Below, piece after piece: positions 23,010 through 34,432 of a stretch of DNA of 64,000 bases; within the stretch, counting starts at the first letter, position 1, and every line of letters starts with the position of its first letter. The DNA is taken from the NCBI RefSeq assembly GCF_000226095.1, contig NC_016473.1, positions 4,030,001 to 4,094,000 on the forward strand, given 5' to 3'. This DNA comes from Thermothelomyces thermophilus ATCC 42464 (taxonomy: Eukaryota > Ascomycota > Sordariomycetes > Sordariales > Chaetomiaceae). A program made the position numbers and the translations under genes. Below the pieces are notes generated by a model, which was not told the DNA's origin, ran no database searches, and saw only the letters and a program-made list of their open reading frames with translations.

Positions 23010-25148
23010 AGATGGGACTGAAACGGCCGGCCGTTTGTGCTTTCCCCCATGGTTGTAGTCCGCCGCCGAAGTGCGGCCGGACATTGGCAAGAAGAAAACG
23101 AAATTCTTGCCCTGTATACCATCAACACTCCGATGACTGCATTTTAGCGATAGGATTCCGGTAGAAGAAGGATCGGGCCGGGCGAGGCGTTTTGGTGGAG
23201 GGGTTTCGTGTCGATGATTATGTCAGGCGAAGAAAGCCATGTATATATGATTGCTGATCGTCGGGCAGTGCGCCGTGAGCACCAGCGGCAGCGCTTCTCG
23301 GGCTGTGAAAATTTGAGCAACAGCTCTTTGGACGGATTTCTCGCTCTCCCTTGAGTTGCTCAATGTCGGTGAAGAGGTTGCCGTCGCATAGCAAGCTGTC
23401 CCTTGTGGAAGTGGCGCCATTTGGCGGTGCTAGAAGCCGTGTTGATTGCCACAGAGTGTTGTGGGAGAACAACCTGGCCCGGCATATTCGAGGCGGCAGG
23501 TACACGGCAAGAGAGGGGGAAGTGGCGGTTTTCGGGCGTAACCGGTAAGGCAGGAGTGCGGTGCAGACCTCGTGCATCTCCGACTTCATACCGGTGACGA
23601 TATGATAAGGTAGCTGAAGACGCATGCCCCTGGCGGTGTGGTGCCAGTGTTCGGTCTTCATGTGCTTCATGCGCTTCATGCGCGGGAAGAAGTTCCCGAA
23701 AGTAAAAGTGGGTCTTCCGATCGAATGGTGGCTGCGCTGAGGTGAAGCACCAAAGAGCAGCGGGAAGCGCAGGAAGGCTCACGACGCATGTGCCGGACAA
23801 GAGAGAAGTTGGGGAGCCGAGAATCTCCGCATTGCCTTCATCGCCGAAAGCGGAGAGATAATGTGTTTATCCCCATACCATGGCTGACCCCCCGCTGGCG
23901 CGCGCGGCGGTGCCGCAGAGTCACCCTGAGACAGGGGATAGATAGGCCTGGGCCTCCGTAGCATCCGTTATCACAACCGGCCCTCTGCTGATTCCTGTGT
24001 TTGGGGGCGAGGACAGCCGCCTCCATCACCGGAGTAGACGTCACGCGCTGCCTGTGCCAGGTGCAAGACAGACTTTGCATGTGAGCCGGCTGTCCGTGAC
24101 GACAGGACGGCTTGCCAGGGTACTAACGGCCGTATGCCTCATGTCCCTTTTGTCAACAGAATCCGACAATCGATGACGCGAGTGGTGATGCCAATTGATT
24201 TTTGGTTGGGCTAATGCGGCGTTCCCTGAGAAGACGACACTGAATTAGTCTCTCGAAGCCAGCACCGGAAGAAAGCCCTCCGCCCCTGATCGGACGTCGC
24301 TTCGGGTAACATGTTCAGCCAACGGAGCAAGAACGCATAACATACATTGACGGCGTTTACAGGCAAGACTGCGAGCTTCCGATGCTAGTCTTCTCCCGGA
24401 TCCATGGGTTGCGGGAAGGGCTGGCGTCGGTAGGTCCTGGCATTGGACCCGATGGCTGGCAGCATGAGTGTGCCGCTTCTTGAGGAAATATTTCCGAGGG
24501 GTTCGTCTCGAGCTCGCAAAAAAGAGGATTCGGAGCACAGAGCTCGACCGGGAGCTCTATACAGACGGGGTCTATGGTAGGAGAAAGAGATTGACGCAGA
24601 GACGAAGGGGAGGAATTGTGTACGGTATTGCTCGTTGAGTGGGGGTGTCTGACGGAAGAATACCTACCTTAGCCCCAAAAGACCGTGCCGCTCCACGATG
24701 CGGCTTGGTGGAGCCGAGGCGCCAATCACCGAAAGCAAGTCGGGTGACCTGTGCACGGGTCAGCTTAACAATCGTAAGTTTCGGTACGTATGTAATCCGT
24801 AACATTGTATGCCTCTTGAACCCTGGATTTTTAGCAAATTGACCCCTCCCCGTCCCGATGGGAATGCATGCCCCGCTGACGAAATCAGTGGGCAAGACGA
24901 CCGTACCTTACCCCTCGTTCCCGCAACACCCAGCCCCGAGCCAGCAAATCGATATCAGGTCATCGCGAACGACGCAGGACGCGACGACGCCGCACTCAAC
25001 ACACATACCCAGACTCGCGTTCGAAACCAACATCGTCGTTACGACCTCACCAATAACCCGAAAAGGAGCAGCCCCGTCGACGACCGTTTGTTCAACCCCT
25101 CACTCTCACACACGTATACGCACACACACACACACACACACACACAAT
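23010..25148. other. Spacer between EPL1 and KAE1
   Basis: About 2.1 kb holding the EPL1 3' end and the KAE1 promoter. No gene is recognised; the frames at 23218-23679 and 24245-24538 (minus) lack domains. GTAATCCGTA occurs at 24792-24801, and a CA microsatellite abuts the KAE1 start. The stretch from 24858 is open in frame with KAE1 (see findings). Confidence 0.55.
25121..25146 (+). repeat. (CA)13 microsatellite next to the KAE1 start
   Basis: Thirteen CA units end two bases before the KAE1 ATG, and more CA-rich sequence lies just upstream. In the KAE1 frame it reads Thr-His repeats. Confidence 0.95.
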
Positions 25149-26231
25149 ATGGCTAGCGACATCGCGAGAAAGAAGCGACGTATAGCCCTCGGCTGCGAGG
25201 GGTCCGCCAACAAGCTCGGCATCGGCGTGATCCTGCACGAGGGCGACCTGGGGTCGCCCAAGTCGACGGTGCTGTCCAACGTGCGGCACACGTTCGTGTC
25301 CCCGCCGGGGACGGGGTTCCTGCCCAAGGACACGGCGCGGCACCACCGGGCCTTCTTCGTGCGCGTCGCGAAGCAGGCGCTGGCCGACGCGGGCGTCGGC
25401 CCCGACGAGATCGACTGCGTCTGCTACACGCGGGGGCCGGGGATGGGGGCGCCGCTGACGTCGGTCGCGGTGGCGGCGCGCACGCTCGCGCTGCTCTGGG
25501 GCAAGCCGCTCGTGGGGGTCAACCACTGCGTCGGGCACATCGAGATGGGGCGGGCCATCACGGGCGCCGACCACCCCGTGGTGCTGTACGTGTCCGGCGG
25601 CAACACGCAGGTGATCGCGTACGCGGAGCAGCGCTACCGCATCTTTGGCGAGACGCTCGACATCGCCGTGGGCAACTGCCTCGACCGTTTCGCGCGCGCG
25701 CTCGCCATCAGCAACGACCCGGCCCCGGGGTACAACATCGAGCAGCTGGCCAAGCGAGGGGGCAGGGTGTTGCTGGACCTGCCGTACGCGGTGAAGGGGA
25801 TGGACTGCTCCTTCAGCGGCATCCTGACGCGCGCGGAGGAGCTGGCGGCGCAGATGAAGGCCGGCGTGGGCAAGGGTCCCGACGGGGAGCCGTTCACGGC
25901 GGCAGACCTCTGTTTCAGTCTGCAGGAGACGGTGTTCGCGATGCTGGTGGAGATCACGGAGCGGGCCATGGCGCACGTGGGGAGTAGCCAGGTGCTCATT
26001 GTGGGCGGCGTGGGGTGCAATGAGCGGCTCCAGGAGATGATGGGTCTCATGGCGGCCGACCGTGGCGGGAGCGTCTACGCGACGGACGAGCGTTTCTGTA
26101 TAGACAATGGTATCATGATAGCGCATGCCGGCTTGCTGGCGTACGAGACGGGGTTCAGTACCCCGGTCGAGGATAGCACGTGTACACAGCGATTTAGGAC
26201 AGACGAGGTGCTCGTCAAATGGAGGAAGTAA
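25149..26231 (+). CDS. KAE1: tRNA threonylcarbamoyladenosine synthase subunit, KEOPS complex
   Basis: A single-exon gene of 360 residues, the normal length for Kae1/OSGEP. It has the ASKHA fold motifs [15 protein letters not shown] (N-terminus), [18 protein letters not shown], and [14 protein letters not shown] (phosphate loop). [26 protein letters not shown] and [14 protein letters not shown] follow. The metal ligands are visible: the HxxxH pair in [10 protein letters not shown] (H126, H130) and D319 in [12 protein letters not shown]. In the cytosol and nucleus the KEOPS complex transfers threonylcarbamoyl to A37 of ANN-decoding tRNAs; in yeast it also affects telomeres and transcription. 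The start [11 protein letters not shown] is chosen because conserved sequence begins right after it. The frame is open upstream to an ATG at 24858, which could give an extended form. Confidence 0.95.
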   Translation: MASDIARKKRRIALGCEGSANKLGIGVILHEGDLGSPKSTVLSNVRHTFVSPPGTGFLPKDTARHHRAFFVRVAKQALADAGVGPDEIDCVCYTRGPGMGAPLTSVAVAARTLALLWGKPLVGVNHCVGHIEMGRAITGADHPVVLYVSGGNTQVIAYAEQRYRIFGETLDIAVGNCLDRFARALAISNDPAPGYNIEQLAKRGGRVLLDLPYAVKGMDCSFSGILTRAEELAAQMKAGVGKGPDGEPFTAADLCFSLQETVFAMLVEITERAMAHVGSSQVLIVGGVGCNERLQEMMGLMAADRGGSVYATDERFCIDNGIMIAHAGLLAYETGFSTPVEDSTCTQRFRTDEVLVKWRK

Positions 26232-26476
26232 TATGCTTTCTCATTGAACATCTAACTTAATCGTGACATTGCGCGAGGGACTCTCAAGTCTCCCGCAGCA
26301 CTTGCTCCATAATAACTCCTAAAAGCCAGGCGTAGCCATGTCGCCGTTGATAAAATCATGCGCTCGTCAAAACCAGATATACCACCAATCCCGGGATAGG
26401 CATCACCCGTGTGCTCACAACACTTCTCTGCGTCACTCTAGACCGTGACTTCTTGAAGGCCACTGAAGCTCCAGGT

Positions 26477-28070
26477 TCATTCTGTCGCTGTGGGCTTGTA
26501 CATGATCGTCGTAACGTACTGCCGGTTTCGTCAGCCTCGGCATGTGGCAATTGGCGAAAGCCATAAAAAAACAGAAAGAAAAAAGGAAAAAAATAAAAAA
26601 GAGGGGGGGGGGCCACTATGAGGACTTACTTTGCTCTTGTATCTCGTCGTTGCCGAAACCGCCAGTACGTTGTTCTTGATACTGCTTGTGGCAAGATGGT
26701 TCAGAACCGTGTGGTTCGGTTGGGTCAGGACGCTATTATCGTCCTTTCTCTGCGTGGCCGCATTCAAAATGGGTTTGCTCAGGAACCCCGGAAGACCAGG
26801 CGGGCTCGGCAACTTCTCGGTGGCGAGAACCGCATGGTGATACTGGGGGGAATCCTCGGGCTGGTCCAAGTCGAGGAGGTATTTGGGAATTTTTTGCTGG
26901 AACTGATCGGCCGGGGGAACTTTCCTGAGCCGCGATGCGGGTACCTGGCCGTCTTTCCCGGCCGGGGCCTCTTCTTCTTGTGCCCGTTGCGGCCGCGCAG
27001 TCTTGTCTCTGGTTGCCGCATCCTTGGCCGCCGGGGCGGGCTGCACATCGTCGGGACTGACCTCGATGTAGTTGACCAAGTTGTTACCAAAATCAACCGT
27101 GGTGGGGTAATCCGGTGCCGTTTGCATCTGGCCATCGACGAGAAACCGGATATGGTGCGTTCCGGGGAGGATGTTGATCGTGGCCGCAAAGACGCCCGGT
27201 TGGCCCTCCCTGCGGTAGACATCTCCGCGTCAGCAACCCAGGGCTCGCCGGGTGTGTGTTGTTGCCTTATCGTCTGGCAGACCAACGCCGCGATACTTAC
27301 ACTGGATGTAACCTGGTCTTGCGGTTCCACTGGAAGATGGTACCCGTGACGTAGACCTTGTCGCCGCCGTGGCGCCATTCCAGCCTCGTCGGAACTGTGG
27401 GCCTCGTTTTGTCGACCAGCAGCTCCTCGGCGTCGTCCTCCTCCGGCGCCGAAGTGTCGCTCAGGCTGGACGTGGGGTGGCCGAGTGCAGCATTGTTGAG
27501 GCCTTCAACATCGTCGATCGGCTCGGTGATGTCTGTGGGCGCGATGATGGGCGATCCCGGGGTGTGGACCTCCTCTTCGATGGGGAGCGGCAGACGTGGG
27601 GGGCGCGTCAGGTACGACACGTCCTGCAAGCTGCTATGCGGCATCGCTGCGGTTTCGTAGCCGTCTTCGGAGCGCGGGGATCGCGGGGATGAGGACTGGA
27701 TGTTCGAGCTGGGAACGGCTACGGGCTTGGCAGGCGCATGGCAGGGGTCGGCCTTCGCCTGCTTGACCTCGACAGGTTTCGCGGAGCTCGCGGAGCTTGC
27801 GGCGGTGGTGGACGAGGAAGCGGTCGAAGAGCCGATGGCTAGGGGCTGCAGCGGCTTTGGCCGGCTGGCCACGCTGCTGTTGCTGCTCGACGGCGGTTGG
27901 ACAGCGCCCTGAGCCTGGGTGAGCGAGGGTTCTGGCGGGGCAGCAACACGGAGGCCCTGCACCGGAATGGGGTTTTTGTTTTCGCGCCTCACCGGCCGGT
28001 CATGCTGCGAGTGTGTCTGTGATGATGATGACTGGCTCGCGGGTTTAGACGTCGAGGGGCTGTTGCCCAT
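26477..28070 (-). CDS. GAL83: AMPK/SNF1 complex beta subunit
   Basis: Three exons (28070-27301, 27209-26630, 26518-26477) encode 463 residues. The protein starts MGNSPSTSK, with Gly2 fit for N-myristoylation, as in Sip2/AMPK-beta. A long Ser/Pro-rich region follows (residues 10-230). The glycogen-binding CBM48 domain begins near residue 233 (TRLEWRHGGDKVYVTGTIFQ) and continues across intron 1 with INILPGTHHIRFLVDG. The ASC (C-terminal) domain includes QQKIPKYLLDLDQPED, YHHAVLATEKLPSPPGLPGF and LNHLATSSIKNNVLAVSATT, and the last 14-codon exon adds YVTTIMYKPTATE. The protein tethers the SNF1 kinase and gamma subunits and sets their location under low glucose. It is convergent with KAE1 and divergent from SPT4. 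Confidence 0.95.
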
Positions 28071-28813
28071 TTTTCAATTCACTTGGTGTTCGTCTGATGG
28101 GATCTCTCATACACTCCGCGCGGACAGGACAAAATGGAAACAGTGTGCTGAAATGCGAGTGGGGGAGGGGAAAGGGGGGAGGTCTCTGTTTTCTTAGTTC
28201 ATGGTCTAGATGGTTTGTATGTAAATTGATGGGTGGAAGACTAGGACTTTGGCCAGAGGGATAGACAGGCGCATTTGCAGAGAGCCAGTCTTCAATTCAG
28301 GACAGCTGTTTGGTAAGAAGGAAAGAAATGCACGGAGTCCCAGGATGTTTCTGATGAACACGGGGAAAGCCTGTCCTTCTCTCTCTCTTTCCCTCTCTCG
28401 ATCCGTCAGACGGAATCCCGCCCCCACTCCGAGCTTCTGTGCTCCGTGCCATCCCTGGTACCAAACGCATTCACTGCAGCTCTTGGCTTTTGGCTCTCGG
28501 CTCGGTTCGCATCAGCCTCACCTCAATACAGGTAACTAAGGTAATTAACTAGTTACAAGTATCGTTCATATCTTACGTAGTAGTGTACGGATTACACCCA
28601 CATACACTACAAGTACGCCCCTGTCTCACTGAAAGCCGAATCTTTCAAAAGGCAAGCCAAACTTGGTCGACAACGAAGCCGGTTCTTTGCGCCCATCCTT
28701 CTTGCGCTCTCCTTTGCGCTCCCTGGTTCTCTGATAAGTCGCCAAAAGAAAAAAAGAAAAAAAATTACAACATACGCTCTTTTTACCACAAGACACGGCA
28801 CTGTACATAGACA
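28071..28813. promoter_or_regulatory. Divergent promoter of AMPK-beta and SPT4
   Basis: A 743-bp gap. It contains a CT-rich tract at about 28375-28400, TACGGATTAC at 28586-28595 with other TAC/GTA words, and an A-rich run at 28745-28765 just upstream of SPT4. No gene is seen. Confidence 0.6.
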
Positions 28814-29381
28814 ATGTCGGAGAATTACGTCGCGCCAGCGCAACAGCGTTACCTGCGCGCCTGCATGGTCTGCTCGATAGTCATGACCTACGCTGTAAGT
28901 CCGCCCGCCTCCCCTCCCTACCCAGATAGGGGGGCTCTTTCAAGAGACTGACAAAGAGGTTTCGGCAGCGCTTTCGCGACGAAGGCTGCCCGAACTGCGA
29001 GGAGTTCCTCCACCTGCAAGGGTCGCCGGACCAGATCGAGAGCTGCACGTCGCAGGTGTTTGAGGGGCTCATCTCGCTGGCCGACCCGGGCAAGTCGTGG
29101 GTGGCAAAGTGGCAGCGGCTAGACAAGTACGTGCGCGGCGTGTACGCGACCAAGGTGTCGGGCCAGCTGCCCGATGACGTGCGGACCACCCTCGAGGAAG
29201 AGTACCGCATCACGTATATTCCGTAGGTTAACCCCTTCCTTCCTCCCCTTCTCCCCCGCTTCCTCTCTCTTTCCATTGCGCGTTTCGTCTCGTCTTTCTT
29301 TCGAGAGGGGCAAAAAGGTCGGGCAGCGTTTCGCTGACAATTCCCGCTAGACGCGACGGCAGCGCGACGGAGGCGGACTAG
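28814..29381 (+). CDS. SPT4: Transcription elongation factor SPT4
   Basis: Three exons (28814-28894, 28969-29222, 29351-29381) encode 121 residues, the usual size. The N-terminal zinc finger is complete: C17 and C20 in RACMVC, C34 and C37 in GCPNC. The Spt5-binding core follows, with [20 protein letters not shown] and a C-terminal [17 protein letters not shown]. The last exon contributes [12 protein letters not shown]4 pairs with Spt5 to form DSIF, which clamps RNA polymerase II and aids elongation through chromatin. Intron 1 falls between the two Cys pairs and intron 2 in the Pro codon of YIP. Both are GT..AG and keep frame. Confidence 0.95.
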
Positions 29382-29653
29382 GCATCAGTTCGGCAGGCTG
29401 TCCCGAGGAGCGAAGCTGGCATTGCGCGACGGAGTTTGGGAGTTGGGGTTCACAAAGGGAGAAGAGAAAAAATTTGGGTTTTTGGTAATTCCCAACTAGC
29501 ATGTTTTATCAACGTTGAAATGCATGATGCTCTCAGAGCTCTGGTATCATAACAAACCCTCCCAAGATACAGTTGAGTCTTCCCCGCCCAAACGCCAATG
29601 AATGCTTGCTATACAACCATCCCGACCCCCCCCCCCCCCGCCAAGTCAAAGTA
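29382..29653. other. Convergent 3' spacer with C-run
   Basis: Between the 3' ends of SPT4 and KIN17. A run of about 14 C lies near 29626-29639. Nothing else is seen. Confidence 0.6.
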
Positions 29654-30706
29654 TTAGAACCTAGGCCTCTTGTTCGGAGGTCCGCTGCCGGCCTCGCGCG
29701 CTCGTTTTTCTTTGCGTTCGAGCTCCTCCTTCATGATCCTCTCCGCCTCGCTCATCTTCTTTGGTTGAGGGGCGATGACCTTCTTGGGCGCGCCGGCAAG
29801 GGCATTCTTGAAGACGTTCTTGGGTTGCGGCTTGGCCCCGAGCTTCAAGGACACCGGTTTTGCAGCGGCGTTCGTCTCGGCCGGCTTGACATCCTCTCCC
29901 GCCCCCTTGTCCGCCGCCGCCGCCCCCGCCGCCGCATTGCCGGGCCCGTCTGTGGCTTTCGCATCGTCCCCTCCCGAATCCTTCGCGCCCGGCGCGGGGG
30001 CCGCGCCCCCATTCTCCGGTGGCGTCGTGCTCTTCCCCGGCGGCTTCACCCCGGCGAAGCTCAGCTTGATCTTCTCTCCCTCCTCCCGCTTCAGCTCCTT
30101 TCCCTCACCCTCGTCCGGCCCTTCCCCGTCCGGGCCGAGCAACCCCCTCGCCTCGGCATCCTTGCGGGCCCGCCGGATCTGCTCCCTCAGCATCATCTGC
30201 TCCCGCTCCTCGTCGCCCTTGTCCTGCATCTCCTTCCTCCTGACGGCCTCCCTCCGCCGCATGGCCTCGGGCGAGTCGTCGATCCACGCGATGAAGATGC
30301 CGTCCTCCTTCTCCTCGGCGCGGACGATGCCCTCGCGCGCAATGTACTTGACAAAGTCGGTCAGCGAGTGCCAGCGGGTGGCGTTGAGGTGGACGTGGTC
30401 GCGCCGCGCGATGATCTCCTGGTAGAACTTGTTGGCGTGGATGCTCTTCTCGCCGTGCGCCGTCTTGAGCTGTCTGATGAACTCGTTCAGGAACTGCCGG
30501 CTGTACTCGTCCTGAACCGCCTTGAAGTTCTGCCCGGCCTCGAGCGCCCGCCGCATGTGGCTCTCGGACTGGCAGTGCATCTTGAAGGCGTTCTCGTCGC
30601 GGCACGCCTTCTCGCAGATCTGGCAGTACCAGCGCAGGCGCGTCAGGCCCTTTTGTTTCATCTTGTTGGAGATGTATTTGGTCGAGCCCGGCTCGGCTTT
30701 GCCCAT
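29654..30706 (-). CDS. KIN17: KIN17-family zinc finger DNA/RNA-binding protein
   Basis: A single-exon gene of 350 residues. The N-terminus MGKAEPGSTKYISNKMKQKG is the family signature. A C2H2 finger follows: C28, C31, H44, H50 (WYCQICEKACRDENAFKMHC). Then comes the KIN17 winged-helix domain, with YSRQFLNEFIRQLKTAHGEK and HLNATRWHSLTDFVKYIARE, then a charged helix and an Ala/Pro/Gly-rich tail to a basic end (NKRPRF). Human KIN17 has an added tandem SH3-like C-terminus, which is absent here, as in other fungal members (family knowledge). The proteins are nuclear and linked to DNA damage response and RNA processing; yeast RTS2 is the counterpart. Its own promoter region contains a double telobox 332 bp upstream. 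Confidence 0.92.
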   Translation of the reverse strand: MGKAEPGSTKYISNKMKQKGLTRLRWYCQICEKACRDENAFKMHCQSESHMRRALEAGQNFKAVQDEYSRQFLNEFIRQLKTAHGEKSIHANKFYQEIIARRDHVHLNATRWHSLTDFVKYIAREGIVRAEEKEDGIFIAWIDDSPEAMRRREAVRRKEMQDKGDEEREQMMLREQIRRARKDAEARGLLGPDGEGPDEGEGKELKREEGEKIKLSFAGVKPPGKSTTPPENGGAAPAPGAKDSGGDDAKATDGPGNAAAGAAAADKGAGEDVKPAETNAAAKPVSLKLGAKPQPKNVFKNALAGAPKKVIAPQPKKMSEAERIMKEELERKEKRAREAGSGPPNKRPRF

Positions 30707-31511
30707 GGTGGATTAAATGAAGTGGCTCGCTGCGCGGAGCCGAGCGAACGACACGATCGGTTTCCGGATGATTTTGTTGACAAGGGGGAAGAGGGGGTGA
30801 GGTTGCGACGGGGCAGTGGGAGGGAATTCGATCGGCTTGGTCGGCAGAGAAAAGAAACGAGCCGTGGTGATAGACGGGCAGCTGTCACGATGCGGCTGCG
30901 AAAAGGGAAGTGCAAGGTACCGAGTATCCGTAGGACGCAGTAGTAGTTGACAATAATTAGTGGGTCGCTGATCAGAGACTTGGGGGACTGTTGATGTTAT
31001 CAATCAACTTAGCCGCCACCGTGATTGGCAGCAATTCAACCCTAACCCTGTATTGAGAGAGTGGTCTGGGCCCCGATCCCTAGAGTAAGATGCTCGGAGA
31101 ATCAGGTTGCATGCGCGTGTAATGTGTTGCTGCTATGATAAGGGTCTCGTCTATTCAGAAAATCCGGAATGAGAGAATCTACCTATATACAATTCGAAAT
31201 GTATGCAACATGCCATGCGGTGAGTATTTCGAGCCCCCGCTCTCTAGATTCCGCCTTCTTTCCATACCACGCCCGCTTGAAAAAAAAAAAAAAAAGGAAG
31301 CAAATGCCCTTTTCCCGCCGCAATTGGATCCCACAATGTCCTTGCTGTAAGAATTCTATGCCAACTCAGGAAAAAAAATCCCTTCCTGCAACGACCGACG
31401 TGGAATGGAGCAATATCTCCTTCCGTGCAAGCCGTTTGGCGGCGACCCAAGCAGGGCGACCGCAAAGCCTGCCTCATCTATTCCAGGTTTTCTTTCTTGT
31501 TCTTTTACTTT
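30707..31511. other. Spacer with KIN17 promoter and aspartokinase 3' end
   Basis: No gene seen. The most notable element is AACCCTAACCCT at 31038-31049. There is also a 15-base A-run near 31280, inside the 3' flank of aspartokinase. Confidence 0.6.
31038..31049. promoter_or_regulatory. Double telobox upstream of KIN17
   Basis: AACCCTAACCCT is two telomere-type repeats and contains the AACCCTAA telobox bound by Myb/TRF-like factors in fungi and plants. It lies 332 bp upstream of the KIN17 start. The regulatory role is inferred from the motif only. Confidence 0.5.
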
Positions 31512-33494
31512 TTACTCGAGGAAGGTAAAGAGATTCGTGTGCAGGATGTTCATAGCCCTCTCTGCATCACGAGCGTCGATGACGCACGAGATATTGATCT
31601 CACTGGCGCCTAAACACATAGGAAAAAAAAAAAAAAAAGAGTTAGCATGTCACCCCAGGTGCTGGGCATCTGTAGCGGTGCAACTACAACGTACCTTGGG
31701 AGATCATCTCCAAGTTAATCTGGTGCTGGCCTAGCGTCGAGAACATCTTGCCGGCAATGCCGACCATGTTCTTCATCTCGGCGCCGACCAGGCTGAGGAT
31801 GGTCATGTCGTGCAGCACGCTGACCTCGCCGCACTCGGCGCGGAGCTGCTCGACCGCCTTGTCGAAGTTTCCAAACTCGGAGCTGGCGGTATGGACGGCG
31901 ATCGAGACGTGCACCTCGCTGGTGGAGATGAGGTCGACCGAGATGCGCTGCTGGCTGAGGATGGAGAAGACGCGGGCCAGGAACATGTGCGCTATAGCTC
32001 GTTTATTGGAGTGGATGTTGATGATGGAGATCTTGTCCTTGACGGTGACGGCGGTCGGCCGCTTCGGCTTCTTCCGCAATGCTGGGTCCGACGGCTGTCG
32101 GGCCCGCTGGATGCGCTGGTCTGCGGCCAGCAGGGGATCCGGCTTCACGATGGTGCCCTCGCCCCGGGGGTTCTTGACGTTCTTGATGCGGATCGGGATC
32201 GGAGGGACCGCCTTGATGACCTGGTCCATGGTCAGGTGGTGAATCACCTCGGAACCGTAAAAGGTCAGCTCTGAAGCCTCGGCAGGCGTGATGGACGGGA
32301 TGAGCCTGGCTGTCGGGACCTTGGTAGGGTCGGCGGTGAAGATGCCGTCCACTTCCTTCCAGATCTGCAGCTCCTCGGCCTTCAACCCCACCGCCACCAG
32401 AGACGCACACAGATCTGTATAACCGCGGCCAATGTCACCGTCCAATAGGCTTCCGGGGACGTTGCCAAAGAAGCCGGTCACTACGGGCACCCTGTCCTCG
32501 CAGACCATGACCTTCTTGCAAATAATCTCGGAGACGTGCTTGTAAAAGCTGGCATCCAGACGGCCCGGGCTGTCGTTGTGCATGATATCGGCCAAGTCAA
32601 TGTATTGAGCGTCCACCCCCTATTGATTTTGGCGCCCGGGAGTTAGCATCATGACTAGGCGAAGGTTGTTGGAAACAACGCACCCTGTCTTTTAGGAGAC
32701 ATGTCATGAACCTGCAACTCAGCTTCTCGCCGAAACTGACGACCCTGTCCTTGGCCCGGGAGTTGATCTCGAGGTTGAATCTTCTCGCGGCCTCGAGATA
32801 GTCAACCAGGAGATGGCATTCCATCTCAGTGTCCGCCTTGAGGAGGGAGCTCAACTGCGGGTCCCGGATGAAGGAGTCGGCGGCAGCAACGTGGTCGAGG
32901 CGGATCTCGTGCACAATGTGCTTGGCCTCTCCCAACAACTCATCCTGAGCATCGTGATCACTAGCAGCGGCCGTGATTGCTCGCAGCTTGTTATACACCT
33001 CGAGGAGCCTGCAGAAACCGGTCACGCAGTCAGTCACCCGACGGTTGGCGGAATTGATCTTCAGAGAGAAGAGAAAGAGGGAGGGGAGGCGGTTTGGGAG
33101 TCGTGGGAATAGCAAGGCTTGGTTGCCCCCGGTGGTACGTTGAGGGTGGTTGGAAAGGCGGGACGGTAGGTGAAGCACAAGGGAATGACCCACCTGCTCG
33201 TGGTGCCCGTCGCCTTTTTGCCGGTGCTCCGCGCCGAACACACGACTACCACCCTGTGATTCTCGACATAATTCCTGCGCGCCCTGGGGTCAGCTCGTTC
33301 TTGTTGGAGTCCCCTCAGCCGGGGAATCAACAAAGGACAAAATGTTGGTACCTGACGATATCCTCCGCGATCTTGTCGGGGAACTTGCCCACGCTTGTGC
33401 CTCCGAACTTCTGGACAACCCAACCGCGGTCGCTGCGGTTCTTCAACGGCGGGCAGGCCATCTCCGGGTTATTCACAGACAACGGTGGACTCAT
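31512..33494 (-). CDS. HOM3: Aspartokinase
   Basis: Five exons (33494-33352, 33274-33194, 33008-32684, 32619-31695, 31609-31512) encode 523 residues. The kinase domain opens WVVQKFGGTSVGKFPDKIAE (KFGGTS at 29-34), continues VVVVCSARSTGKKATGTTSR, and carries VPVVTGFFGNVPGSLLDGDI and GRGYTDLCASLVAVGL. KEVDGIFTADPTKVP completes the nucleotide/aspartate site. Two ACT domains follow (residues ~375-523), with INIHSNKRAIAHMFLARVFS and LVGAEMKNMVGIAGKMFSTL, giving allosteric control, probably by threonine as in yeast Hom3. It catalyses the first step from aspartate to methionine, threonine and isoleucine. The start at 33494 is chosen as the nearest ATG upstream of conserved sequence; M12 is an alternative. 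All five exons join in phase. Confidence 0.95.
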
Positions 33495-34416
33495 TGGCTC
33501 GGATGGGTGAAAAGCCGTTGGTTTGGACGGAGTACGGCGGGAAAGGGTAAGGAGGAAGGGATATGAAAAGTGGCCGATGTGATGCGGCGGGTAGCGGTTC
33601 GTATAGGAGAGAGCAGAATGAGATAGGATGAGAGGGTCCAATGCTTCCTATGTTCCCTCCCGCAAGAGAACAATGGCTGCCGTCGGATGATGTCGATAGT
33701 CGAGGTCGCAATGGGTTTCGGTTGGACGACGAAGTAAACTAGACAAACCGGGGCAGGGTGCTCCCCTTTTCAAGACGGCAGTTGCAGAACGAGACAGGGC
33801 CAATTCCTCGGAATCAAGGGGCCCGACTGCCCATGCAAGCACACCGAACAAGGCTCGGTCTGGCAACGACGGTGTTTCCCTCTTTGAGACGAGACGCAGG
33901 TCGTGGCAGCGGGATGTTGTTCAAGAAGAGAGTGAATTTCGCGAGTGTGTTGGTGGGGGGAGCGAGTCGGCGGGCGGCCGTCTCAAGCCACTGACAAGCC
34001 AGAATGGAGGGGTACCGAGGGTGTTGCGTGGGGAAAGAAGAGGCGCGCAAAGCAACGAAATAGCCGCAGTGTAGGGAGGGACTGGAAAACGAGAACGAGT
34101 CTACCAGGCGTGTGTCTGGTGTCTGTTGAAGGCACCAAGACCCCCAATATACTAACCCACCCGAGCCCGCTCGCCTTTGTTCGAGTCACCCAATGCCCAA
34201 ATCGCCTAAACCGGAGGCAAGGTTTTCCACTCAGACTTGCTCATCGCCAGATCCCTGTCTGTGTTGCAATGGTGGGGCAGGGTGCGGTGGTGGGGCTCGA
34301 CCTCGGACTTGCACGCCACTGTGGAGTGCATGACACGGGTGGTGGTACACTACTGTACCTACCTTATGTGCGGATTACTACTTGGACTCTATAATTTGCA
34401 CATACGTACCAGCGTA

Positions 34417-34432
34417 AGGTAGGTACCTACCT
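34417..34432. repeat. Perfect 16-bp palindrome
   Basis: AGGTAGGTACCTACCT reads the same on both strands. It lies in the gene-free spacer and resembles the shorter AGGTACCT words seen near 8854 and elsewhere. Confidence 0.9.

Noticed and set aside
25092-26126. 344-codon minus-strand frame
   Set aside because: Antisense to KAE1; His/Arg/Val-rich composition of a reversed GC-rich gene.
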